DNA of 64,000 nt from Pseudoalteromonas arctica A 37-1-2 (lineage in GTDB: Bacteria; Pseudomonadota; Gammaproteobacteria; Enterobacterales; Alteromonadaceae). Both the position numbers and the translations under genes were made by a program. The stretch is from NCBI RefSeq assembly GCF_000238395.3, contig NZ_CP011025.1:1860001-1924000 (forward strand), in the 5' to 3' direction. Below are positions 44,762 to 53,509 of this stretch, one piece after another. Under the pieces are notes generated by a model. That model saw nothing but the letters and a program-made list of their open reading frames with translations. It had not been told where the DNA came from and did no database searches. The number at the start of each line of letters is the position of its first letter. Positions within the stretch are counted from its first letter, which is position 1.

Positions 44762-45625
44762 ATGAAACGTGTATTTTTGTTTTTATTAACTAACCTAGCG
44801 GTTATGTTGGTATTAGGTGTAGTGCTTTCAATAATCATGAGCGCGCTGGGCTTAAGTCATCGTAGCCTAGGCGGAATTTTACTTATAGCCACCGTATTTG
44901 GTTTTGGTGGATCGTTTATTTCGTTATTCATGTCGAAATGGATCGCTAAAAAATCAACAGGCGCGCATGTAATTACGCAGCCTCGAAACGAAACCGAACA
45001 TTGGCTTGTACAAACGGTATCTGCGCAAGCACAAAAAGCTGGTATTAAAATGCCAGAAGTGGCTATTTACGACAGCCCAGAAATGAACGCTTTTGCAACG
45101 GGCCCAAGTAAAAACAACTCGTTAGTGGCAGTAAGCACAGGCTTAATGCACAACATGACCAAAGATCAAGCCGAAGCCGTACTTGCCCACGAAGTATCGC
45201 ATATTGCTAACGGCGACATGGTAACGCTTACGCTAATACAAGGCGTGGTAAACACCTTTGTAATATTTGCCGCAAAAGTACTGGCAGGCATTGTAGATAA
45301 CTTTATTAATAGCGATGAAGAAGAGGGCGGCAGTAGCTGGACATACTTCTTATTCGATATGTTATTCCAAGTATTATTTGGCGTGCTAGCAAGCATAGTA
45401 GTGGCAAGTTACAGTCGTAAACGTGAATTTGCAGCCGACAGCGGCGCTGCTAAACTAGTTGGTGCTGACAAAATGCGATCAGCCCTTGAGCGATTAAAGC
45501 AAAACCATCCTTCGCAATTAGAAGGCTCAATGATGGCCTTTGGTATTGCAAGTGGCAAAGGCATGGCTGAGCTGTTTTCATCGCACCCGCCACTTGATGC
45601 GCGAATAGACGCACTGCGTAAGTAA
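44762..45625 (+). CDS. htpX: Membrane zinc protease HtpX
   Basis: A 287-aa product from the ATG at 44762 (GTGAGGA upstream); a longer frame exists but would put a polar leader before the first helix. [11 protein letters not shown] and a second helix anchor it. The zinc motif H-E-V-S-H is in [14 protein letters not shown], with a later E-F-A-A-D-S-G-A ligand block. M48 family; degrades misfolded inner-membrane proteins under stress. Confidence 0.95.
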   Translation: MKRVFLFLLTNLAVMLVLGVVLSIIMSALGLSHRSLGGILLIATVFGFGGSFISLFMSKWIAKKSTGAHVITQPRNETEHWLVQTVSAQAQKAGIKMPEVAIYDSPEMNAFATGPSKNNSLVAVSTGLMHNMTKDQAEAVLAHEVSHIANGDMVTLTLIQGVVNTFVIFAAKVLAGIVDNFINSDEEEGGSSWTYFLFDMLFQVLFGVLASIVVASYSRKREFAADSGAAKLVGADKMRSALERLKQNHPSQLEGSMMAFGIASGKGMAELFSSHPPLDARIDALRK

Positions 45626-45652
45626 CGCTTAAATATTACTTACTACATAACC

Positions 45653-45678
45653 AAAAGCCTGCATAAGCAGGCTTTTTT
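45653..45678 (+). terminator. Rho-independent terminator of htpX
   Basis: AAGCCTGC-ATAA-GCAGGCTT followed by T residues, 30 bp after the htpX stop and before the convergent gloA. Confidence 0.85.
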
Positions 45679-45710
45679 ATGTGTAATATTTTTGTATCGA
45701 GAAATAATAA

Positions 45711-46238
45711 TTACTGAGAAAGAATAATTTCAGTAATTCCCTCAGCAGAGAGTATTTCAATCCAGTAGCCGTCAGGGTCTTTAATAAATGCTAAGCCTTT
45801 CATTGAGCCATCATCTGGTTTTTTTACAAACTCTACATCGTATTTTGCAAAGCGCTCACAGGCTTCGTAAACATCCGGTACGCTAATACCAATATGCCCA
45901 AATCCTTTAGGTTCTTGGTTACCACTGTGGTAGCCCTCAAAGCTGTCGTCGTTTTCAGTGCCCCAGTTATGGGTTAACTCAATTAGCGCAGGGCGACGAA
46001 ACACCCATTCTGCTTTAGTTTTATCATCACCTTGTGGCAATTCTTGCTCGTAGCCTAAAAAGTAAAGCGTAAACTCCATACCAGGAAAATCATACTTACC
46101 TAACAGCTTCATACCTAATACATTTTGGTAAAATTCAAGCGATGGTTTTGGATCTTTAATACGCAACATAGTTTGCTGCATAACAAAGCCTTGAGTAGCT
46201 TGTGCAACTTGTTCTGGAGATTCGTTATAGTTAGACAT
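45711..46238 (-). CDS. gloA: Lactoylglutathione lyase (glyoxalase I)
   Basis: A 175-aa product. [17 protein letters not shown], then [21 protein letters not shown] and G-Y-W-I-E-I-L are the conserved blocks with metal ligands Gln, Glu, His and Glu. It is the longer, eukaryote-like type. It converts methylglyoxal-glutathione hemithioacetal to S-lactoylglutathione in the cytoplasm. Confidence 0.93.
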   Translation of the reverse strand: MSNYNESPEQVAQATQGFVMQQTMLRIKDPKPSLEFYQNVLGMKLLGKYDFPGMEFTLYFLGYEQELPQGDDKTKAEWVFRRPALIELTHNWGTENDDSFEGYHSGNQEPKGFGHIGISVPDVYEACERFAKYDVEFVKKPDDGSMKGLAFIKDPDGYWIEILSAEGITEIILSQ

Positions 46239-46423
46239 GGTGATCCTTACTAATAATTAAAAAGCGAATATAGATATATAATGCTTAAGTTATCATAATC
46301 AACCATAAGTTAAATTTAAACTGCTTTAACTCACTACTACCCCTTTTATTCATACAGCTTTAATTTGTATGCGTGTACGGTTTAACTAAACGCTATAAGT
46401 AATTTTAAATACAAGGAGCCACT

Positions 46424-46933
46424 ATGTTTTACGATGATATTCAGGGGTTATTACGTGTACTTACAATAGGCGTACTGGGTTATATTGCACTGGTGTTCTG
46501 GCTGCGCGTATCGGGTAAACGTACGCTTTCAAAGTGGAACGTGTTCGACTTTATAGTCACCATTGCGCTGGGCTCTATATTAGCCTCGGTGATCATTTCA
46601 AAAAGTGTTCCGTTAGCTGAGGGCATACTCGCCTTTGTCGTATTAATAGGGCTGCAATATATTATTACGTGGCTTAGTGTGCGTTCGTCAAAATTTGCAG
46701 CGCTTATAAAAGCAGAACCCACGCTTTTACTGAGTGATGGTGAATACTGCACGGCTGCACTTAAATCGCAGCGCGTAACAAAATCAGAAATTCGCGCCGC
46801 TATTCGTGGCGCTGGAATATTAGCAATAGAAGATGTAGCCGCCGTAGTGCTAGAAACCGATGGCAGTTTTAGTGTACTTAAGCAAAATAACAGCGGGTTA
46901 AAAACCGCGTTAAGCGATGTAAGCGGGCATTAA
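46424..46933 (+). CDS. YetF-like membrane protein (DUF421)
   Basis: A 169-aa product with three transmembrane helices (about 10-30, 40-60, 65-85) and a cytoplasmic alpha/beta domain (about 90-160). G-K-R-T-L-S-K-W-N-V-F-D-F-I-V-T-I-A-L-G is the hallmark of the DUF421/YetF family. Function in Gram-negatives is unknown. GGAG precedes the ATG. Confidence 0.85.
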   Translation: MFYDDIQGLLRVLTIGVLGYIALVFWLRVSGKRTLSKWNVFDFIVTIALGSILASVIISKSVPLAEGILAFVVLIGLQYIITWLSVRSSKFAALIKAEPTLLLSDGEYCTAALKSQRVTKSEIRAAIRGAGILAIEDVAAVVLETDGSFSVLKQNNSGLKTALSDVSGH

Positions 46934-46959
46934 ATTAATACGCTAATAGTTATATTAAC

Positions 46960-46986
46960 TAAGGCAGGTATATTACCTGCCTTATT
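46960..46986. terminator. Bidirectional terminator
   Basis: AAGGCAGGTA / TACCTGCCTT stem with a 3-base loop and AT-rich flanks, between convergent genes. Confidence 0.75.
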
Positions 46987-47004
46987 TTGTATTGAAGGTT
47001 ATTT

Positions 47005-47625
47005 TTATTTAGCGTGCTGCTCTAATAAACTAAAGGTAGGTAAGCGCCATTTAAAGCGTATTGATGCCATACGTATTAAGTAACCTGCAACCAAGCTCAC
47101 AATAATACTGATGTTGTCGTCTATATTGTAATGGTGTAGTGCTAAGTACAAGCACGCTACAAGTAACGATACACTCGCGTATAGCTCGTTATGTAATACC
47201 AACGGTGCTTGGCGACATATTAAATCACGCAGTAAGCCACCAAAAACACCTGTTACAACGGCTGCCACTACACAAATACCGTAATGCAATCCCATATTTA
47301 GCCCCACTTGGCAGCCAATAATACTAAAGGCAGCTAAACCCAGAGCGTCTAGGCGCATAAATATGCCTTTAAATTTAACTACCCATTTAGCCAGCCACGT
47401 AGTGACAATACCGGCAATACAGGTAATTAATAAATACTCTGGGTGTTGTACCCACGTAAGCGGGTAATTGCCTAGTAATATATCTCGTACGCTACCACCG
47501 CCAATTGCCGTGGCGCTGGCTACCAGCACTACGCCAAACCAATCCATTTTCATTCGTCCTGCGCTAAGTGCGCCAGTCATGGCTTCTGCTGTAATACCAA
47601 TAATATAAACAATCGTTAATAGCAT
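47005..47625 (-). CDS. TRIC-type channel protein (UPF0126, YadS-like)
   Basis: A 206-aa product with seven hydrophobic helices and two repeated halves. G-A-L-S-A-G-R-M-K-M-D-W-F-G and G-G-G-S-V-R-D-I-L-L-G in the first half and G-V-F-G-G-L-L-R-D-L-I-C in the second are typical of the family. Members form trimeric cation channels in the inner membrane; the physiological ion is not shown here. Confidence 0.9.
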   Translation of the reverse strand: MLLTIVYIIGITAEAMTGALSAGRMKMDWFGVVLVASATAIGGGSVRDILLGNYPLTWVQHPEYLLITCIAGIVTTWLAKWVVKFKGIFMRLDALGLAAFSIIGCQVGLNMGLHYGICVVAAVVTGVFGGLLRDLICRQAPLVLHNELYASVSLLVACLYLALHHYNIDDNISIIVSLVAGYLIRMASIRFKWRLPTFSLLEQHAK

Positions 47626-47916
47626 GAGATAATCACTTAAAATACGTGCGTAAAAATAAGGTGTGGATTGTATAGATAAATTAAGTAAATAACGAATGAA
47701 AAATCGTACTAAAAACGGCTAATTCAGATAGAAATAACTAATGACAAAACCTTGTGTAAACAAGCTGTTAAGCTGGTGGGTGAGTGCGTAATGGTTGATG
47801 TTAATTAAAGGACATTTGGCCGCAAATTATAAATAAAATAAGTTGAGTTTTAGTTGTTTTTAGCACGTTTATTTTATTAGGTAAAGCGTAAAAATTAACG
47901 CAATATGAATATTTGG

Positions 47917-47946
47917 TTGCATGGTTTTAATTTAGGAACGTATAAT
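47917..47946 (+). promoter_or_regulatory. Promoter of the first cold-shock/excalibur gene
   Basis: TTGCAT and TATAAT are separated by 18 bases, about 60 bp before the gene at 48007. The phrase TTAGGAACGT just before the -10 box also occurs upstream of the second copy (about 56855), suggesting shared control. Confidence 0.55.
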
Positions 47947-48006
47947 AACAAGTGTTAACTAAATGGAATTTGCGTAAAACGCAGCTTAAGCAGAGCAGGT
48001 GAATAC

Positions 48007-48615
48007 ATGAACAAAGGATTGTTAAAGTCGTGGAAAACCGACAAAGGTTTTGGTTTTATTAAATCAGACACCCTAGAACACGACACATTTATACACATAT
48101 CAGCGCTCAAACACATGAGCCGCAAGCCCAAAGTAGGCGACACCATTTACTTTGAAGTAGCAACACAGCCCGACGGTAAAACCAAAGCAGTTAACTGCAG
48201 CATAGAAGGCGTTGCAGAGCTTAAAGCACCTTACCAAAAACACAATAACCAGCCGTACCGCATTGCCAAATCTAATTTTGCCAGTAGCTTTTTAGGTAAA
48301 GTTGCCTCAATTGCGCTTATTGCTGCACTTTGCTTTTATGCGATTAATAAATACAACACTCACTCAAGCAGCCAAACACCCGTTATTACTAATGACGATT
48401 TAGCCACCTTTGATGAACAATACCCAAAAGTCGTTATTCCAAAAATCGTTATTCCTAAAAGCACGCAAAATTTTACGTGTGATGGCAGGCAGCACTGTAG
48501 CCAAATGACTTCCCGAGCTGAGGCGGTATTTTTTATTAATAACTGCCCGAATACAAAAATGGATGGTGATGGCGATGGAAAACCTTGTGAGAACGATTCA
48601 CGGTTTAAAAATTAA
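48007..48615 (+). CDS. Membrane-anchored cold-shock / excalibur protein, copy A
   Basis: A 202-aa product. Residues 1-66 are a cold-shock domain (G-L-L-K-S-W-K-T-D-K-G-F-G-F-I-K, then D-T-F-I-H-I-S). A transmembrane helix follows (about 83-101). The C-terminal 45 residues are an excalibur domain with C-D-G-R-Q-H-C, D-G-D-G-D-G-K-P-C and the last Cys pairing. The nucleic-acid-binding part would face the cytoplasm and the calcium-binding part the periplasm. A close paralogue lies at 56931. The first 80 bases of the two genes are almost identical, while later parts differ more. Confidence 0.85.
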   Translation: MNKGLLKSWKTDKGFGFIKSDTLEHDTFIHISALKHMSRKPKVGDTIYFEVATQPDGKTKAVNCSIEGVAELKAPYQKHNNQPYRIAKSNFASSFLGKVASIALIAALCFYAINKYNTHSSSQTPVITNDDLATFDEQYPKVVIPKIVIPKSTQNFTCDGRQHCSQMTSRAEAVFFINNCPNTKMDGDGDGKPCENDSRFKN

Positions 48616-48862
48616 TGGTAATTTTATAAATCATTTAGTTAACAGGTAAGGTTTAATAAAAATAGAATTAATTGCTGTGTATAAATGCAGCGTTGTAAGT
48701 TTTGCCCCATAACATTATCAAAAGTCGTTTTGGGGTTAAATTACAAAGGCTACTGAGTAGCAGTTGTAATCATATGTTATAAAAGGGTTATTCAGTTTAT
48801 TTATAACAACGTAATATACGCTGTTTTGGCATGTTATCTTTACTCAATTATATGGAGATGTA

Positions 48863-49510
48863 ATGAAACCCAGGTATCTAAAAACTATTTACGACTTAAT
48901 AGTGCGTGACTATAAAATCGAACCAATCGGTAACGGTAAATTTATTCATTCTTTTAAGCCAGCTACAACAAATACCGTTTATAAGTTTGAAGCAAATGGA
49001 ACCCCTGAAGTTGAAGAGGGCGAGAGATATAATATTGGCTATTATGATGATGCGAATGGTAACAAAATAATAGAAACATCTTGTTTATCAAAAAACACAG
49101 ATGTTAACCCTATGCTTAGCTACCTATATGCAACAAAGCTATCTGAAGGTAAGCATAATGTTAACAAAAGTAAAAATGATGAGCGTGTTAGTCATACTGC
49201 TCAAGATGGCTATTATTGGGGAAAAAAGTATGCTTGGCGCGAATTTGGTTTAGTAATATCAAAAGATGCATTTTTCGCATATTTAAAAGAAATTAATCAC
49301 CCTAAAGTTGAGTGTATAACTCGAAACCCTGATATGGGATTTAGTAACAGTGGTGAACCATCAACAGCATATAAAGAAGAAGGTTTAGCTGATGCTGTGA
49401 ATTCTTTAATTTCATCAGCAGTTAAAATAACTAAAGTTAGATTTAAATCCCCTTTATATTCAAAACAATTTGTAATTAGAGGTATTGAAGCAATTACGGA
49501 TAGAAAATAA
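48863..49510 (+). CDS. Unrecognised protein, possibly an integron-type cassette gene
   Basis: A 215-aa soluble protein without a signal peptide or membrane segment. GGAG precedes the ATG. It has a mixed alpha/beta composition with a Tyr- and Lys-rich middle; I recognise no motif. It sits between the first copy of the duplicated locus and the ABC-type operon. Its stop is 7 bp before an attC-like sequence, as in gene cassettes of chromosomal integrons, which often carry unknown genes. It may or may not belong with the operon downstream. Confidence 0.6.
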   Translation: MKPRYLKTIYDLIVRDYKIEPIGNGKFIHSFKPATTNTVYKFEANGTPEVEEGERYNIGYYDDANGNKIIETSCLSKNTDVNPMLSYLYATKLSEGKHNVNKSKNDERVSHTAQDGYYWGKKYAWREFGLVISKDAFFAYLKEINHPKVECITRNPDMGFSNSGEPSTAYKEEGLADAVNSLISSAVKITKVRFKSPLYSKQFVIRGIEAITDRK

Positions 49511-49516
49511 ACATAA

Positions 49517-49567
49517 TATGCGTTTAGAGCGGGACAAAGGACTGTTGGTTAATTCCGCTTTACTTCA
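49517..49567 (+). repeat. Integron attC-like remnant
   Basis: GCGTTTAGAGCGGGACAAAG followed by GACTGTTGG and CCGCTTTACTTC resembles the left half of attC sites from Alteromonadales/Vibrio integrons. The right half (a complementary CAACAGTC and GGGCGTTA end) is absent, so it would be truncated. The call rests on remembered pattern only. No integrase gene is in the window. Confidence 0.45.
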
Positions 49568-49730
49568 TATATTATGTGTTCCGAACGCAGAACCGAATTC
49601 TTTAAAAGCTTAGCGTTGATTTAAGAAGATAGTTTAGTGATTTAGGATGATGTAGTTGTTCTACAGCCTAGTTTATTACAATGTGCCTTCTGCTAAAGTT
49701 TATATTAATTATTTTAAGGACAAGTGAGTT

Positions 49731-50081
49731 ATGGATTGGAAGAGTGCATTGAAAATTGCTGGACCATCAGCGATTGCAGCATGGGTTTTTGTTGAACTGA
49801 TTAAAGCATACTTATCTACTTCTGAAATTTTTAAAACGAATATATATTTAAATTTAGCGCTTCTTATTATCATATTCATTTTTTGTATAATTATGGGTTG
49901 GTTATGGATTGGTGATAACAAAAATAAGCTTGAACCTACAAGGAGGAAGATTGAAAAAAATGAAATTTGTGACAATGAAGTAGCTAATGATTTATCAGTT
50001 GGTAGTATAGATACGAATATTATTGACAACAAAATTTCTAATAACAAGGTAAAAGGCTCTATAAATATTGGTAGTAAATAA
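49731..50081 (+). CDS. Two-TM protein with N-x-I-x-G beta-repeat tail
   Basis: A 116-aa product. Helices at about residues 8-27 and 38-61, then a cytoplasmic or exposed tail of 55 residues. The tail holds two copies of a short repeat, D-N-E-V-A-N-D-L-S-V-G-S (81-92) and N-N-K-V-K-G-S-I-N-I-G-S (104-115). The next protein starts with the same motif. AAGGAC lies upstream; the stop overlaps the next ATG (TAATG). In conflict systems small membrane proteins often act as effectors that damage or permeabilise the membrane; this role here is inference. First gene of the four-gene operon. Confidence 0.75.
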   Translation: MDWKSALKIAGPSAIAAWVFVELIKAYLSTSEIFKTNIYLNLALLIIIFIFCIIMGWLWIGDNKNKLEPTRRKIEKNEICDNEVANDLSVGSIDTNIIDNKISNNKVKGSINIGSK

Positions 50082-50695
50082 TGAGTATACAAGACCAAAA
50101 TAGATCATTAAATTCAATTTATTCTAAAAATATTTCTGGCAATGAAATTAAAGATAATGATATTGATGGAGACTTAAATATTGGAACTACGGTGGTTAAA
50201 TTGCCATCATATAATATTACAGTAGGAGCTGAATCTCTTAAGGTATTAATAAATCAACATGAAAAATTAAAAGAAGAAAACCCCATTTATCTTTATGTAA
50301 TTGAAGAGCTTCAAAGTAAAATTACAAATAGCGAGTCTAGACAAGTAATTGGGCTAGAAAACAAATTAATTAAAGCAAATAAAGGTGTTTTTCTTGATGA
50401 GGCCCTTATATCTAGCCAGAAAGCTTCAAAATTGATTTTAAGGTTTCAGAACATAAAGTCATACCAGGTTATATTTAATCATGTTTTAAGCCTTATTATA
50501 ACAAGGTTTCGATCACATATAGTCCCTTTGATTAAAGATGGTGTAAACGATTTAACTATTAAAACAATGATTAATAACGTTATTGTTGAGCCATTAAATC
50601 AAGAGGTAAGCTTAGCTGGTGGCTATATCACTAGTGAGTTAATTGAAGGGATGTTGTATTTCCTTACAGAAAAATGCCATGTGGAGTGGGTATAA
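50081..50695 (+). CDS. ABC-3C-type C-terminal-domain protein with beta-repeat start
   Basis: A 204-aa product. It starts with a flexible segment and the motif D-N-D-I-D-G-D-L-N-I-G-T (25-36) shared with the membrane protein upstream. Residues about 50-204 are helical and end in M-L-Y-F-L-T-E-K-C-H-V-E-W, an ending I associate with the C-terminal domains (CTD) of ABC-three-component systems, which tether an effector to the ATPase. No nuclease or other effector domain is fused to it, which is unusual. The stop overlaps the next ATG by one base. Confidence 0.65.
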   Translation: MSIQDQNRSLNSIYSKNISGNEIKDNDIDGDLNIGTTVVKLPSYNITVGAESLKVLINQHEKLKEENPIYLYVIEELQSKITNSESRQVIGLENKLIKANKGVFLDEALISSQKASKLILRFQNIKSYQVIFNHVLSLIITRFRSHIVPLIKDGVNDLTIKTMINNVIVEPLNQEVSLAGGYITSELIEGMLYFLTEKCHVEWV

Positions 50696-51189
50696 TGATA
50701 GTTTATCATCCAGCTCACGATGTAAATCATTGTTCTTATCGGATATTGAATATTTTATATGCGGCTAAGGATAATAAAGTTCATTGTGACATGCTAAAAA
50801 TTGTTAGTTTTTATTATGTATACCCTCATTTATTAAAGCGAATGGAAAGCTTTCCAAGGCCATTAAACTATCAAGCAAAAAAAATTAGTAATATAAGTGA
50901 TTCATTTGAGTTAACACCAAGCCCAAGGAGTCTGTTTTTTGAAATGAATTCAACACACGAAGCGGCAATTTATTCTTTGTATCAAAAATCTTTAGTTAAT
51001 ATTGAACGCAATATTGTAAGTCTCGAAAAACAAAACCTTCCAAATGAACTAATTCAAAAATTTAAAACAGATAAACTTACAAATAGTGATCTTTTTAAAA
51101 TCCTTGTTGAGTGTTTACCTAAAGTTAAATTGGATGGAAATAATGGCCTTAAGGCTAAAAGTGGATTAATGGAATATAAATATGATTAG
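50695..51189 (+). CDS. ABC-3C-type middle component
   Basis: A 164-aa product from the ATG at 50695 that overlaps the previous stop (TAATG); an earlier GTG in frame is not needed. M-I-V-Y-H-P-A-H-D-V-N-H-C-S-Y-R-I-L at the N-terminus resembles the middle components of ABC-three-component systems, winged-helix-like proteins that bridge the effector-CTD protein and the ATPase. The family number is uncertain. It overlaps the ATPase gene by 8 bases. Confidence 0.6.
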   Translation: MIVYHPAHDVNHCSYRILNILYAAKDNKVHCDMLKIVSFYYVYPHLLKRMESFPRPLNYQAKKISNISDSFELTPSPRSLFFEMNSTHEAAIYSLYQKSLVNIERNIVSLEKQNLPNELIQKFKTDKLTNSDLFKILVECLPKVKLDGNNGLKAKSGLMEYKYD

Positions 51190-53092
51190 GTCAGAATTTT
51201 TTGTAGAGCGCCTAGTAATCATAAAGTCAGGAAGTAGTGTTTATGATGAAGAGTTTCACCAAGGAATAAATGTAATTAGGGGTGATCACTCTGTTGGGAA
51301 AACAACAATATTAGAGCTTTTATTTTATGTTTTAGGCGGAGAAATTAAAGAGAATCAATGGCTCTACCCTGCGGATCACTGTGATGAAATATATTGTCAG
51401 GTTAATATTAATGGAATTTCATTTACAATAAAAAGAGATATTGTAAAGGGTGAAATTCCCCCAATACGAATCCAATATGGTTCTTATGATGTTACAAGTT
51501 TAGATAATCTAGGTTGGAAAAAATTTGGCCCTAGAAGAAGTGAATCTGGTGAACGAGTTTCTTTTTCGCAACAGTTGTTCGAGTTGTTAGGCTGGGATAA
51601 TCATAAGTCTGATGATTATGCCAATTTGACAATGCACCAAGTACTAAGGTTCCTATATGTAGATCAAGAAACTGGATCAACAAAAATTTTTCGCGCAGAA
51701 GATAATCCTCGTGGTGATAGTGAAGGTATAAGAACTGCAATTGCTGAATTTTTATTGGGCTTAGATAATCTTGACACGCATAAATTGAGACAACAACTTA
51801 TTTTGGCAGAAAGAGAGTTTGATAAAGTAGCTGCTGATTTAAATGCCATGTATAAAGTGTTAGGAAGTGATTCAGGCTTAACTCTTGATGTCTTAAATGC
51901 ACAAGTAATAAATATCTCTGATGAGATTGTATCTTTGCATAATAAAGACGTTGACTTAAAAGTAACTACTGAACTTGAAGTCGATTCTGCAGCTAATTAC
52001 AAGGATTTAGAAAAGAAAGTCGACCTATTTAGTCGTCAACTTCAGTCTTTAAATATTGAGATACAAGCAACAATTGGTGAAATAGTTGATTGTGAACTAT
52101 TTGGAGACTCACTTGATTTTAGAAAAAAATCATTGCTAGAATCCAAATCTGCTTTTGATTGCATTGGTGCAATGAAATATACACACTGCCCTTGCTGCTT
52201 GGAAGAGATTAATTCTTCTAATGAAGATACTTGCCATTTATGTAATGCCCCGAAAAAAGAATCTCATCATTCGAACAACTATATGCAAATTTTGACAGAG
52301 ATTGACTTTCAACTTAAAAGCAATGCTAAAGTTTTAGGTGATTACAAAAGCCATTTAGAAGGTCTGAAATCTGCACTTGTAATTACAAAGTCTCACCTAA
52401 AAAATTCTCAAAGTGAGTTACAGTCGAGTTCAAAAACTGTAGATATAGAAACTCAGGGTTTGATTAAAAGATCAAAGAAGATAGGGTATTTAGAGTCTGA
52501 AATTAAAAATATTGAAAAGCAGATTAAAATAATCACCGACTTAGATAAATATAAATCTAGGAAATCCGAGCTAATTAACACAATTACAGATCTCCGTGAA
52601 AAAATTGCAGCAGCCGGCGCATCTAGCAAAAACCGAAGAGATAGAGTTAACCTAAGAATCTGTGAAAATATGCTACCTATTCTTCACTCCGATTTACGAG
52701 ATAATGGAGAGCCTTATGAAGAAGTTTTCGCGGCTGCGGAGAGTAATGATATTGAAATTGATTTTTCAAGAGATAGAACTCTAATAGATGGAAGGGTGAA
52801 ATTTTCAGGTAGCTCTAACTATATAAAAAAGAACGCTTTTTATCTTGCTGCTTTACTAGAGTCATTGTCAGACCCGCTTTACAGACTACCGAGATTTTTA
52901 ATGCTGGATGCCATTGAAAATGGTGGCATGAAAGCTTTTAGAAGTCATAATTTTCAACGTTCCATCGTAGAAATGTTTAAAGATAAAAAAGACTTTCAAA
53001 TAATACTTTGTACTTCAATGGCTTTAGATGATTTAAATAATGATGAATATGGTGTTGGTCCCTATTACGTGGGGAATGTAATTAATGTTTAA
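51182..53092 (+). CDS. Rad50/SMC-like ABC ATPase of ABC-3C type
   Basis: A 636-aa product. N-terminal lobe with Walker A G-D-H-S-V-G-K-T (34-41); long coiled coils about 195-330 and 365-470. Between the coils is a four-cysteine module (C336, C338/C339, C351, C354) where Rad50 has its zinc hook. C-terminal lobe: signature-like F-S-G-S-S (about 540) and Walker B F-L-M-L-D-A-I-E-N with D576 and E579. This is the DUF2326-like architecture of ABC-three-component systems, proposed as sensors of invading nucleic acid or nucleoprotein. Last gene of the operon, translationally coupled to the three before. Confidence 0.75.
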   Translation: MIRSEFFVERLVIIKSGSSVYDEEFHQGINVIRGDHSVGKTTILELLFYVLGGEIKENQWLYPADHCDEIYCQVNINGISFTIKRDIVKGEIPPIRIQYGSYDVTSLDNLGWKKFGPRRSESGERVSFSQQLFELLGWDNHKSDDYANLTMHQVLRFLYVDQETGSTKIFRAEDNPRGDSEGIRTAIAEFLLGLDNLDTHKLRQQLILAEREFDKVAADLNAMYKVLGSDSGLTLDVLNAQVINISDEIVSLHNKDVDLKVTTELEVDSAANYKDLEKKVDLFSRQLQSLNIEIQATIGEIVDCELFGDSLDFRKKSLLESKSAFDCIGAMKYTHCPCCLEEINSSNEDTCHLCNAPKKESHHSNNYMQILTEIDFQLKSNAKVLGDYKSHLEGLKSALVITKSHLKNSQSELQSSSKTVDIETQGLIKRSKKIGYLESEIKNIEKQIKIITDLDKYKSRKSELINTITDLREKIAAAGASSKNRRDRVNLRICENMLPILHSDLRDNGEPYEEVFAAAESNDIEIDFSRDRTLIDGRVKFSGSSNYIKKNAFYLAALLESLSDPLYRLPRFLMLDAIENGGMKAFRSHNFQRSIVEMFKDKKDFQIILCTSMALDDLNNDEYGVGPYYVGNVINV

Positions 53093-53109
53093 CATTTTCA
53101 CATGAAATA

Positions 53110-53170
53110 CCCTCTAAAAGCGAAGCGCCTCATAGCCTCTTTGTGAATTAACTTTAGATTACTAAGAGGG
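53110..53170. repeat. CCCTCT...AGAGGG intergenic repeat, copy 1
   Basis: A 61-bp unit starting CCCTCTAAAAGCGAAGCGCC and ending AAGAGGG, so its ends are complementary. Related units lie at 57745 and 58771. It follows the ABC operon. Confidence 0.6.
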
Positions 53171-53210
53171 AACAAACTAGGAATGCGCTAAGCGTATACA
53201 TTAAACGTAA

Positions 53211-53248
53211 AACATCGGCGAATTAGATCTCTAATACACGCCGATGTT
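53211..53248. terminator. Bidirectional terminator-like hairpin
   Basis: AACATCGGCG / CGCCGATGTT, a 10-bp perfect stem with an 18-base loop. It has the same position relative to the membrane gene remnant as the hairpin at 57839-57890 relative to the intact copy. Confidence 0.6.
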
Positions 53249-53292
53249 TATAACTTATTTAAGTAACTACCTTATTAATAAGGTATTTAGCC

Positions 53293-53502
53293 TTAGTCTT
53301 GTTTACGGTTAAGGCTTATTAAACATATAGCTAATAGTAACGTAGCAATCATGCCTGAAGCGCCAGCAACACCTGATGGCATAAATCCATCACGGCCAAA
53401 GATGATTAATATAGCATTGGCAAGTATTGCAACTGTGCCTGCTAGGGCAGTAAGGCCTCCAATTACTTTGCCGCCTCTAGCGATAAAAGACAGGCCAAAA
53501 AC
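53293..53502 (-). pseudogene. 3' remnant of the multi-pass membrane protein gene
   Basis: The minus-strand frame encodes about 70 residues nearly identical to the C-terminus of the protein at 57928-58530, including G-R-D-G-F-M-P-S-G-V-A-G-A-S-G-M and the L-N-R-K-Q-D end. The 5' two thirds are missing: homology stops 7 bp before the left inverted repeat of the Y1-type element. Copy B is intact. Confidence 0.9.
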
Positions 53503-53509
53503 AACGGCG

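Noticed and set aside
49517..49700. A complete integron platform or cassette array
   Set aside because: Only one half-site-like sequence is seen, with no right half and no integrase gene in the window.
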